Positions 24,982-32,301 of a stretch of 34,128 nt of DNA are shown here, piece after piece. Origin of the DNA: Bacilli bacterium (GTDB lineage: Bacteria > Bacillota_I > Bacilli_A > RFN20 > CAG-826). The stretch lies in contig JAFZRR010000002.1 of the NCBI GenBank assembly GCA_017619815.1, positions 1-34,128 on the forward strand, in the 5' to 3' direction. The notes under the pieces were generated by a model. That model had not been told where the DNA came from, made no database searches, and saw nothing but the letters and a program-made list of their open reading frames with translations. The translations under genes were made by a program, and so were the position numbers. How positions within the stretch are numbered: position 1 is the first letter of the stretch; each line of letters opens with the position of its first letter.

Positions 24982-25018
24982 CGTTATACGTGTAAATTTG
25001 ATGTAGGAGGAAACGCTT

Positions 25019-26056
25019 ATGCAAAATGAAAAACTAAAAGCGATTCTAGAAGAAGGCTTAAAGCAAATTGAAAATGCGAATAGCCTTGATGACATTAACG
25101 AACTCAGAAATCGTTATTTAGGTAAGAAAAGCGAATTAGCTTCTATGGGAAGTATCATCGCTACATTGCCTGTTGAAGAAAAGAAAACCTTCGGTCAAGA
25201 AATGAACGAAGTGAAAACCAAATTAAGTCAAGCTATTGAAGAGAAAAACAACGCTCTTAAAGCTAAAGCTTTGGAAGAAAAATTACAAAAGGAAACAATT
25301 GATATTTCTCTTCCTGGTCGTGAAAGCAATCTCGGTGCCAGAAACCCATTCCATATCGTTAAAGATGAAATGACAGAAATCTTCATTGGTATGGGATTTG
25401 AAGTCGCAGATGGACCAGAAATTGAAACTGATAACTATAACTTTGAATTATTAAATATTCCAAAAGATCATCCTGCTAGAGATATGCAAGATACCTTTTA
25501 CATCGACGAGAACACGTTATTAAGAACCCATACTTCCCCAGTTCAAGCGAGAACTATGGAAAAAGCCCAAGGCAAACCAGTTCGTATTATTTGTCCAGGC
25601 AAGACCTATCGTAGAGACGATGATGATGCGACACACTCACATCAATTCGCCCAAATTGAGGGTTTAGTTATTGATAAAAATATCAATATTGGCCACTTAA
25701 AAGCGACATTAGAACTCTTTGCTAAAAAGATGTTCGGTGAAAAGAGAGAAATTCGTTTAAGAAGTTCTTATTTCCCATTCACAGAACCTTCTGTTGAAGT
25801 TGATATCACCTGTGCAAACTGTGGTGGTAAAGGCTGTAATATGTGTAAAGGTACTGGTTACATCGAAATCTTAGGTGGCGGTATGGTTCACCCTAACGTT
25901 TTAAAGATGAACGGATATGATCCAGACGTTTATAGTGGATTTGCTTTCGGTATTGGTATCGAAAGAGTGGCTATCTTACGTTATGGTATTGATGATATCC
26001 GTAAGTTCTATAACAATGATGTAAGATTCTTACATCAATTCAAAAAGAAAGGCTAA
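25019..26056 (+). CDS. pheS: Phenylalanine-tRNA ligase alpha subunit
   Basis: 345 residues, preceded by TAGGAGG. N-terminal coiled coil (~1-90) that binds tRNA, then class II synthetase core: motif 1 region NFELLNIPKDHPARDMQDTFY, LLRTHTSPVQ, motif 2 CPGKTYRRDDDDATHSHQFAQ with binding residues for Phe-AMP, the cysteine-rich CANCGGKGCNMCKGTGY-IEILGGGMVHP segment typical of one bacterial PheS branch, and motif 3 GFAFGIGIERVAILRYGI. With PheT it forms the (alpha-beta)2 enzyme charging tRNA-Phe. pheT follows 17 bp downstream with GAGGAGG. Confidence 0.98.
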   Translation: MQNEKLKAILEEGLKQIENANSLDDINELRNRYLGKKSELASMGSIIATLPVEEKKTFGQEMNEVKTKLSQAIEEKNNALKAKALEEKLQKETIDISLPGRESNLGARNPFHIVKDEMTEIFIGMGFEVADGPEIETDNYNFELLNIPKDHPARDMQDTFYIDENTLLRTHTSPVQARTMEKAQGKPVRIICPGKTYRRDDDDATHSHQFAQIEGLVIDKNINIGHLKATLELFAKKMFGEKREIRLRSSYFPFTEPSVEVDITCANCGGKGCNMCKGTGYIEILGGGMVHPNVLKMNGYDPDVYSGFAFGIGIERVAILRYGIDDIRKFYNNDVRFLHQFKKKG

Positions 26057-26073
26057 GAGAGGAGGAAAATATC

Positions 26074-28470
26074 ATGTTAGTTAGTTTAAAGAACATTAGA
26101 GAATATGTTTCTCTTGAAGGCTTAACCGCAGAAGAAATCGCAAATGGTTTAACATTCGCTGGTATTGAAGTCGAAGAAATTAGAAAGCTTGCCTCCGGTA
26201 CAAACTTAGTCATTGGTGAAATTAAAACATGTGTTGCTCACCCAGATAGTGATCACCTTCACATTTTAAATGTCGATTTAGGTGAAAAGTATGGTGTTGA
26301 ACAAATCGTGTGTGGCGCGCCTAACGCTCGCACCGGCTTAAAAGTTATCGTGGCCCGTGTGGGTGCGAAACTTCCTGGTGGAGAAATTAAAGCGGGTGTC
26401 ATCCGTGGGCAATCCTCCAACGGTATGTGCTGTTCCTTATTAGAATTAGGTGTTGATGCCAAATATTTAACTGAATATCAACAAGCCGGAATTGAAGAAC
26501 TTCCAGAAGACGCACCAGTAGGTGAAGAGGACGTTTTGGGATATTTAGGCCTTGATGATGAAGTTTTAAACCTCAAAGTCTTAGCCAATAGACCTGACTT
26601 ATTATCATTATTTAATGTCGCACGTGAGATAGGCGCTATCTTCGAAAGAAAAGTGACAATTCCTACCGTTCACGAAAAAGCCGATTTTGAAACTGACTTA
26701 GTCGTGGGTAGTAAAACTGATAAATGTACCCAGTTCTCTGGTAAAGAAATTAGAGACATTACCGTTAAAGATTCTCCAAAATGGATGAAAGATTATTTAA
26801 TGGCGATGGGTGTGAGAAGCATCAACAATATCGTTGATATTGGTAACTATGTGATGCTCACAACTGGGCAACCATTACATATGTATGACGCTGATAAATT
26901 ATCCGCGCCAAACTTAACAGCAAGAGATGACTATGAAGGTGACTTTGTCGCATTAGATGAGAAAACGTATAAGGTTATCCCCGGAGATATCGTTATTTGT
27001 TGTAATAAAAAACCAATGTGTTTAGGTGGTGTCATGGGTAGCTTAGAATGCGCAGTTGATGAAAACACTAAGAACATTTATATCGAAGCCGCATCATTTG
27101 ATGGTGCAACCATCCGCCATACATCTTCTCGTTTAGGCTTAGCCAGTGAATCCTCCTCACGTTTCGTGAAAGGTACAAATCACTTCCAATCTGAATTTGT
27201 CTTAGATTACGCTACATCATTAATTAGAAAATATTGCGATGGTGAAGCGTTCTCCGATATCGTTACCTATCAAGCAGAAGAATACGCTGACAAGAAAATT
27301 ACTTCTTCTGTGGAAAGAATTAATGGACGTTTAGGTACCGATTTCTCACCAAACGAGATTAAAGAAGTCTTAGAAAGACTCCATTTCAAAGTCATGATGG
27401 GTAAAGAATCATTCGTCGCTGTTGTTCCTTCTTGGAGACTTGATGTCACATGCGATGCTGATTTAAGCGAAGAAGTCATTCGTTTATTAGGCTTTGAAAA
27501 TGTGAAATCAGTCTTACCATGTTTAGACACCAAAGTTGGTGCTTTAACTCTTGAACAAGGAAGACTTAAAAACATACGTTTCTTATTATTAGATAAAGGT
27601 TTAGATGAATGTGTCACCTATTCTTTAATCAGTAAGAAAGAACAAAACTTATTTAATTTGTTAAATAATGAAGAACATTACGGCATCTTAAATCCTCTTA
27701 CAGATGAAAGAGAAATCTTTAGAACCCATATTCTTCACTCCTTATTAAAAGTCGCAACTTATAACGTTGCTAGACAAAACAAGAATCTCGCTTTATTTGA
27801 AACCGCTCATATGCAAAGCAAGAGTTCTCGTTCCACTCACTTAGCCATCGTCTTAGTGGGTAAAGAAGCTAGACAAAAAGAAATGGAAGGCATTCCATAT
27901 GACTTCTATCATATGAAAGGTTTAGTGGAAGCCATCATGGATATGCTTGGTGTGGAAGCATCTCGCTATAGATTTGATAGAAATAAAGAACATCTTGATG
28001 AATTACATCCAGGTAAATCCGCGACAATCGTCTTCCAAAACCAAGTTATCGGTAGATTCGGTGAACTCCATCCAAACAAAATTGCAGAATACGATTTAGG
28101 CAAAACAAGTGCGGTTGTTCTCGAAATGAACTTGGATAGCTTGCTTTCCGCGAAAGTTTCTATCACCAAAATGACACCAATTTCTCGTTTCCCAAGTGTC
28201 TCTCGTGACTTAGCATTTGTCGTTGATAAAACCATTGAAGCTAAAGACTTAATCAAATCCATTAAGTTCACTGGCAAGGCTCTTGTGAGCGAAGCTCAAG
28301 TATTCGATGTTTACGAAGGTGAACACGTCGGAGAAGGCAAAAAGAGTGTTGCTATTTCCGTCACATATTCTTGTGATGATCACACCTTAACCGATAAGGA
28401 AATCATCGAAGTCGAAAACCGCATCAAATTCGAACTCACCAAACAGTTCAAAGCGGAATTAAGAGGCTAA
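26074..28470 (+). CDS. pheT: Phenylalanine-tRNA ligase beta subunit
   Basis: 798 residues, normal length. N-terminal EMAP-type tRNA-binding domain (~40-150: NLVIGEIKTCVAHPDSDHLH, NGMCCSLLELG), B3/B4 editing region with MGVRSINNIVDIGNYVML and EAASFDGATIR (~200-380), B5 domain (~405-475), catalytic-like core (~480-690) and C-terminal FDX-ACB anticodon-binding domain (~705-798: ISRFPSVSRDLAFVVD, HTLTDKEI). It forms the heterotetramer with PheS, corrects mischarged Tyr and binds tRNA. yceD starts 5 bp downstream. Confidence 0.98.
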   Translation: MLVSLKNIREYVSLEGLTAEEIANGLTFAGIEVEEIRKLASGTNLVIGEIKTCVAHPDSDHLHILNVDLGEKYGVEQIVCGAPNARTGLKVIVARVGAKLPGGEIKAGVIRGQSSNGMCCSLLELGVDAKYLTEYQQAGIEELPEDAPVGEEDVLGYLGLDDEVLNLKVLANRPDLLSLFNVAREIGAIFERKVTIPTVHEKADFETDLVVGSKTDKCTQFSGKEIRDITVKDSPKWMKDYLMAMGVRSINNIVDIGNYVMLTTGQPLHMYDADKLSAPNLTARDDYEGDFVALDEKTYKVIPGDIVICCNKKPMCLGGVMGSLECAVDENTKNIYIEAASFDGATIRHTSSRLGLASESSSRFVKGTNHFQSEFVLDYATSLIRKYCDGEAFSDIVTYQAEEYADKKITSSVERINGRLGTDFSPNEIKEVLERLHFKVMMGKESFVAVVPSWRLDVTCDADLSEEVIRLLGFENVKSVLPCLDTKVGALTLEQGRLKNIRFLLLDKGLDECVTYSLISKKEQNLFNLLNNEEHYGILNPLTDEREIFRTHILHSLLKVATYNVARQNKNLALFETAHMQSKSSRSTHLAIVLVGKEARQKEMEGIPYDFYHMKGLVEAIMDMLGVEASRYRFDRNKEHLDELHPGKSATIVFQNQVIGRFGELHPNKIAEYDLGKTSAVVLEMNLDSLLSAKVSITKMTPISRFPSVSRDLAFVVDKTIEAKDLIKSIKFTGKALVSEAQVFDVYEGEHVGEGKKSVAISVTYSCDDHTLTDKEIIEVENRIKFELTKQFKAELRG

Positions 28471-28475
28471 TAAAA

Positions 28476-28970
28476 ATGAAAATCAATCGTGCATTATTAC
28501 AAAACGGTATATCTAAAACGTTTGAAGAAACGATTGATTTTTCTTCTGCTCAATTTGATCCAACACACATCAGAAGCATTCCTCTTTGTGAAGTAAAAGC
28601 CAAAGTCACAGATTATGAGGATATTCTTCTAGTTCAACTCCACATCAAAGCGGATGTCGTCGGTGTCTGTTCTTATACCCTTGAAGACGTCCCTCTTCAC
28701 TATGAAATTGATGATGAAATCAGTTTTACTGATAATCCTGAAGACGTCGATAATTATTACGAAAAGGGAAACCTCATCGAAATGGATCAATATATCCTTG
28801 GAATTTTACTCGCAAACGTCCCAATTAAGATTGTTAAAAAAGGAGCAAAATTACCAAAAAGTGGAGATGGATATCGCGTCATGACAGAAGAGGAACATGA
28901 GGCTGAAAAGAAGAAGAGAGGAAACCCCGCTTTTGACATTTTAGATAGCTTCGAATTTGACGAAGATTAA
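28476..28970 (+). CDS. yceD: YceD/DUF177 family protein (23S rRNA accumulation)
   Basis: 164 residues; start at 28476 with AAGAGG overlapping the end of pheT. Family features: ADVVGVCSYTLEDVPLHY (reduced version of the usual Cys-containing core), the acidic D-E-I-S-F segment and the diagnostic C-terminus PKSGDGYRVMTEEEHEAEKKK with a final acidic tail. YceD is needed for 23S rRNA accumulation and is usually encoded with rpmF (ribosomal protein L32). Here rpmF does not follow: the next 150 bp hold only a terminator and the mraZ promoter. Confidence 0.9.
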   Translation: MKINRALLQNGISKTFEETIDFSSAQFDPTHIRSIPLCEVKAKVTDYEDILLVQLHIKADVVGVCSYTLEDVPLHYEIDDEISFTDNPEDVDNYYEKGNLIEMDQYILGILLANVPIKIVKKGAKLPKSGDGYRVMTEEEHEAEKKKRGNPAFDILDSFEFDED

Positions 28971-29001
28971 TTGATATACACATAGTGTAAAACACATAAT
29001 T

Positions 29002-29036
29002 AGGTCTCGATTTTATGGTCGGGATCTTTTCTTTTT
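29002..29036 (+). terminator. Rho-independent terminator after yceD
   Basis: GGTCTCGA (29003-29010) pairs with TCGGGATC (29019-29026, two G-T pairs) and is followed by TTTTCTTTTT. Confidence 0.78.
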
Positions 29037-29056
29037 AATTTTCTTTTAAAAAACAC

Positions 29057-29086
29057 TTGCGATATATAGCAATTTGCACATATAAT
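29057..29086 (+). promoter_or_regulatory. mraZ: Promoter of the mraZ operon
   Basis: TTGCGA (29057-29062) and TATAAT (29081-29086) are 18 bp apart. Transcription would start near 29093, just before the MraZ boxes. Confidence 0.8.
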
Positions 29087-29096
29087 TTAGGTACCT

Positions 29097-29126
29097 AGTG
29101 GTAGAAAGTGGGAGAAAGTGGTAAAC
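29097..29126 (+). promoter_or_regulatory. Three MraZ-type boxes upstream of mraZ
   Basis: Three decamers in perfect 10-bp phase: AGTGGTAGAA (29097), AGTGGGAGAA (29107) and AGTGGTAAAC (29117). By established knowledge MraZ represses its own operon through tandem GTG(G/T)-type repeats with this spacing. The boxes lie downstream of the predicted start site and end 3 bp before the ATG at 29130, so they also occupy the ribosome-binding region. Confidence 0.85.
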
Positions 29127-29129
29127 AGT

Positions 29130-29558
29130 ATGTTTTACGGTTCCTATTCACACAATCTTGATAACAAAGGCCGTTTAGTCGTCCCAAGCAAAATGAGAGA
29201 TGAATTAGGCGCAAAGGCTTACATCCTCAAAGGGTATGACGGTTGTTTATCCATCTATAAAGAAGCTGACTTCCTCAAATTAATGGAAAAGATCAACTCC
29301 TTATCTTTCAACAAGAAATCCGCTCGTTTATTCATTAGAGCACAATTAGATTCCGTTTGTGAACTCGAAATTGATAGACAAGGCAGAGCCTTATTACCCA
29401 CTTCATTATTAAACAGATATAGCATTGGAAAAGAAGTCATCGTCGTCGGTGTCTATGACCATATCGAAGTATGGAACAAGAAAGACTACGAAGAATTCTC
29501 TAATACCGCTAATTCTTCATTTGAAGAAAACGCTGAAGAATTAGAAGATAACGACTAA
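29130..29558 (+). CDS. mraZ: Transcriptional regulator MraZ
   Basis: 142 residues from the ATG at 29130. An in-frame GTG at 29118 is rejected: it lies in the third MraZ box, whereas MFYGSY lines up with the conserved MraZ start MFMGEY. Two SpoVT/AbrB-like halves: HNLDNKGRLVVPSKMRDELG and ELEIDRQGRALLPTSLLNRYS, each with the D-x-x-G-R core. It binds the boxes upstream and controls the division cluster. The C-terminus is acidic. rsmH starts one base after its stop. Confidence 0.95.
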   Translation: MFYGSYSHNLDNKGRLVVPSKMRDELGAKAYILKGYDGCLSIYKEADFLKLMEKINSLSFNKKSARLFIRAQLDSVCELEIDRQGRALLPTSLLNRYSIGKEVIVVGVYDHIEVWNKKDYEEFSNTANSSFEENAEELEDND

Positions 29559-29559
29559 T

Positions 29560-30486
29560 ATGGGAAAACATATTCCTGTATTACTAAATGAAACCATTAC
29601 TGGTTTAAACATCAAACCAGATGGAATATATGTCGACCTTACTCTTGGTAGAGGCGGTCATAGTGGTGAAATTTTGAAGAAACTTCAAACTGGACACCTA
29701 TATGGCGTTGATCAAGATGAGGTAGCAATCGAGGAAAGTAGAAGATATTTAGAAACTATTTCTCATAACTTCACAATCATCCACAAGAACTTCTCCTTCC
29801 TAGAGGAAATAATGGAAGAAAACCAAATCGAATATGCTGATGGCATTTTGATGGACCTCGGTGTTTCTTCTCCTCAATTCGATGAAGGATATAGAGGATT
29901 CTCTTATAGAGAAGATGCTCGACTCGATATGAGAATGGATCAGAGAAATCCGTTAACAGCTTACGACATCGTTAATACCTATAGCCTTGATGAGATATTT
30001 AAAATCTTAAGAGACTATGGTGAAGAAAAGTTCGCTTATTCAATTGCTAAAAATATCGTTAAAGCTCGTGAACAAGCACCAATTGAAACAACGTTCCAAT
30101 TAGTGGAAATCATCAAACGCAGCAAACCGATGAAAGAATTAGCGAAAGCAGGACATCCTGCAAAACAAAGTTTCCAAGCGCTTCGCATTGCGGTCAATGA
30201 CGAACTAAATGTTCTAACGATCGCGTTAAATAAAGCTCTAAAAGCTTTAAGACCACATGGTGGTCGACTAGCGGTCATCACGTTCCATTCGTTGGAAGAT
30301 AGAATTGTGAAAAACATTTTCAAAGATGCAGCAGTGAGCGAAGGCAACAGATATGATATTCCGGTTCAAGTAAAAGAAAAGGAATACCAACTCATCACTC
30401 GTAAGCCTATCGTGGCTGACGAGAAAGAGTTAGAAATTAATCACCGCTCCATAAGTGCCAAACTAAGAATCATTGAAAGAAAGTAG
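29560..30486 (+). CDS. rsmH: 16S rRNA (cytosine1402-N4)-methyltransferase
   Basis: 308 residues, full length. HIPVLLNETI at the N-terminus, SAM-binding motif YVDLTLGRGGHSGEIL, the DGILMDLGVSSPQFDEGYRGFSYREDARLDMRMD block and C-terminal ITFHSLEDRIVKN and KPIVADEKELEINHRSISAKLRIIE. It methylates C1402 at the ribosomal P site with SAM. Always linked to mraZ in division clusters, as here (1-bp gap). Followed by a tiny membrane protein gene instead of the usual ftsL/pbp/mraY series. Confidence 0.98.
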   Translation: MGKHIPVLLNETITGLNIKPDGIYVDLTLGRGGHSGEILKKLQTGHLYGVDQDEVAIEESRRYLETISHNFTIIHKNFSFLEEIMEENQIEYADGILMDLGVSSPQFDEGYRGFSYREDARLDMRMDQRNPLTAYDIVNTYSLDEIFKILRDYGEEKFAYSIAKNIVKAREQAPIETTFQLVEIIKRSKPMKELAKAGHPAKQSFQALRIAVNDELNVLTIALNKALKALRPHGGRLAVITFHSLEDRIVKNIFKDAAVSEGNRYDIPVQVKEKEYQLITRKPIVADEKELEINHRSISAKLRIIERK

Positions 30487-30501
30487 AAGGAGGAAAGCAA
30501 T

Positions 30502-30741
30502 ATGGTCATGAAAGATAAGTTAGTCAAAACAAATCACAAAGCAAGCTATTACTTTATGAAGAAAATTTCTATCATTGCGTTAGCTGTCTTTAGTGGTGCT
30601 TTTGTGATTGCTGTTCCAACCTACATTATTAGTAAATCTACCAAGAATAAAATGTCCTTAGCCGAAGAAAACACAAGTGAAGTTGAAGAAACACAAAACA
30701 GTGGTGAAGAAGAGGTTCCATATGAAACTTTCAATGGTTAA
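30502..30741 (+). CDS. Small single-pass membrane protein in the ftsL position
   Basis: 79 residues after a strong AAGGAGG. Basic N-terminus, one hydrophobic helix (about 21-43) and a short acidic tail (EENTSEVEETQ...). The position directly after rsmH and the N-in/C-out layout are those of FtsL, but the tail of ~35 residues is too short and lacks leucine heptads, so identity with FtsL is not supported. It may be a degenerate or lineage-specific division protein. The next gene overlaps its end by 20 bp. Confidence 0.8.
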   Translation: MVMKDKLVKTNHKASYYFMKKISIIALAVFSGAFVIAVPTYIISKSTKNKMSLAEENTSEVEETQNSGEEEVPYETFNG

Positions 30742-30946
30742 GAAATTCAATGTCATCATCTCCCTCTGGCTTGTCGTGATCATGCTCGTACTTGCGATAT
30801 TCGGACACGAGCTTGACATGTATGGATTCTACATCGCATCCGCAGTTATCGGTGGATTCGCGGTAGTGAGCAATGTCGGTGTTCTCATAAGTGGTTTAAT
30901 CCTTCCATCAATCCATCAAAAAAGGGTTTCCAAAGAATATAATTAA
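30722..30946 (+). CDS. Small two-helix membrane protein of the division cluster
   Basis: 74 residues from the ATG at 30722, chosen for the AGAGG six bases upstream; an earlier in-frame ATG at 30677 lacks this. Hydrophobic segments at about 8-26 and 33-61, then a basic end. It overlaps the preceding gene by 20 bp, so translation is coupled. No family recognised. With its neighbour it stands between rsmH and ftsA, where other bacteria encode FtsL and cell-wall synthesis genes. Confidence 0.75.
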   Translation: MKLSMVKKFNVIISLWLVVIMLVLAIFGHELDMYGFYIASAVIGGFAVVSNVGVLISGLILPSIHQKRVSKEYN

Positions 30947-30957
30947 TTCTCCGGAAG

Positions 30958-30987
30958 AAATAGTACAAAAATAGTAGGTAAATAGTA
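30958..30987 (+). repeat. Three AAATAGTA direct repeats with 11-bp period
   Basis: Exact octamers at 30958-30965, 30969-30976 and 30980-30987. The spacing of one helical turn puts all copies on the same face of the DNA, as expected for a protein-binding array. They partly overlap the terminator stem upstream of ftsA. Confidence 0.6.
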
Positions 30988-31014
30988 GAAATATCTAAAA
31001 TACCTACTTTTTTA
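30973..31014 (+). terminator. Terminator of the mraZ operon
   Basis: AGTAGGTA (30973-30980) pairs perfectly with TACCTACT (31001-31008) around a 20-nt loop, followed by a T run. It separates mraZ-rsmH from ftsAZ. Confidence 0.75.
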
Positions 31015-31063
31015 TTAACAATTATTGTTAATTCTTGTATATTCATTTGTAAGTTATTAAAAT
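31014..31063 (+). promoter_or_regulatory. Palindrome and promoter upstream of ftsA
   Basis: ATTAACAATTATTGTTAAT (31014-31032) is a perfect 19-bp dyad around a central T. It is followed by TTGTAT (31035-31040) and TAAAAT (31058-31063) with 17-bp spacing. The dyad would sit just upstream of the -35 element, a typical place for an activator or repressor dimer. Confidence 0.6.
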
Positions 31064-31084
31064 AACCTTGATTGGAAGAAAAAT

Positions 31085-32287
31085 ATGGAAAAATACGTAG
31101 CAGCAATTGAATTTGGAAGCAAGAAAATCAAACTTGTCGTGGGATATGAATTAGACGGTAAGGTCTATGTTCTTTACGCACTTACAAAACCTTATGGTCA
31201 CATCGTGGAAGCGGGTAGTGTTACCAATCAACAAAAACTCGCTCAGGCTATCGCAGATGTGCGTAAGTTTTCTGATCCTTCTGCTAAACTCAAGGTTTCC
31301 ATTTCTGAAGCATTATTATGCTTACCTCCATTTGGTTTAGAAATCTTTGAAACCAAACAAGTGACTACAGTTATTTCCGATCAATCTAAGATTGGTAACT
31401 TAGATATTAAAAATATCTACTCATTAATCAAAAACGGTGCTTTACCACTTGAGAATCAACTCATTGATGTGGCACCTGAAAGATATATTTTGGACCAAGG
31501 TCGTTCCTTCTTAAAACCTCCACTAAATGAAACTAGTAACACGCTTACAGTTATCGCGAAGGTGCACACATTACCTAAACGTATTAGTGGTGAATTTAAA
31601 GCCGCGATGACCGCTGGTGGACTTAGCATTAAACGTTCTGTTGTCGCGCCTTTCGCGGCCGCGGAATTATTATCCACATATGAGGATATGCCTAGCGATT
31701 ACATACTCGTAGACATAGGTAGCAACATTACGACCGTGTCACTCGTAGGTGATAAAGAATTATTCGCTTCTAGATTCTTTGAATGGGGCGGAGATCGCAT
31801 CACTGAAAGAATCGTTGAATCATTCAACATCAACGAAGCTGATGCCGAAAAATATAAGATTACATATGGTATTGATAAACGTGAAATGAACTTCAAAGCC
31901 CCTATCTGTATCACAGATGATGGTGATGGTAACGAAGTTAAACATTACACTGATGAACTTAATTCCATCATTAAGAATGAATTAGACCTATTCGTCAAAC
32001 AACTCAATGGTGCAATTGATGAATTATTAAAACCATACGATAGCAGTTCAAAATCTCTCCCGATGATCCTTATCGGTGGAGGTAGTCGTTTAAACGGATT
32101 ATTAGAATTCGTTGAACCAAAGGTTCAGAGCGAAACAGTGACTGTTGTCGCCCCTCGTTCATTAGGAGCGAGAAATCCAACATTCACAAACTGCTTAGGC
32201 ATGATTATTGCTAATAGCAGATATCCAAACGTCTATGACGAAACACATCCGCGCGTTGGACAACTAACACGCGAACCCACTAAATAG
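31085..32287 (+). CDS. ftsA: Cell division protein FtsA (divergent)
   Basis: 400 residues. Actin-fold motifs: phosphate 1 AIEFGSKKIKLVVG (with Glu where most FtsA have Asp), a 1C/SHS2-type domain (~85-165), phosphate 2 YILVDIGSNITTVSLV and adenosine motif MILIGGGSRLNGL. It normally tethers FtsZ to the membrane. Unlike usual FtsA, only ~15 polar residues follow the last core helix (end PRVGQLTREPTK), and no amphipathic membrane-targeting helix is seen. It has its own promoter after a terminator and shares a transcript with ftsZ (14-bp gap, GGAGG). Membrane attachment may use a partner, possibly one of the two small membrane proteins upstream (inference). Confidence 0.92.
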   Translation: MEKYVAAIEFGSKKIKLVVGYELDGKVYVLYALTKPYGHIVEAGSVTNQQKLAQAIADVRKFSDPSAKLKVSISEALLCLPPFGLEIFETKQVTTVISDQSKIGNLDIKNIYSLIKNGALPLENQLIDVAPERYILDQGRSFLKPPLNETSNTLTVIAKVHTLPKRISGEFKAAMTAGGLSIKRSVVAPFAAAELLSTYEDMPSDYILVDIGSNITTVSLVGDKELFASRFFEWGGDRITERIVESFNINEADAEKYKITYGIDKREMNFKAPICITDDGDGNEVKHYTDELNSIIKNELDLFVKQLNGAIDELLKPYDSSSKSLPMILIGGGSRLNGLLEFVEPKVQSETVTVVAPRSLGARNPTFTNCLGMIIANSRYPNVYDETHPRVGQLTREPTK

Positions 32288-32301
32288 GAGGAAAGCAAAC
32301 T

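Noticed and set aside
29118..29129. GTG start for mraZ
   Set aside because: It falls in the third MraZ box, and the ATG at 29130 matches the conserved MFxGxY start.
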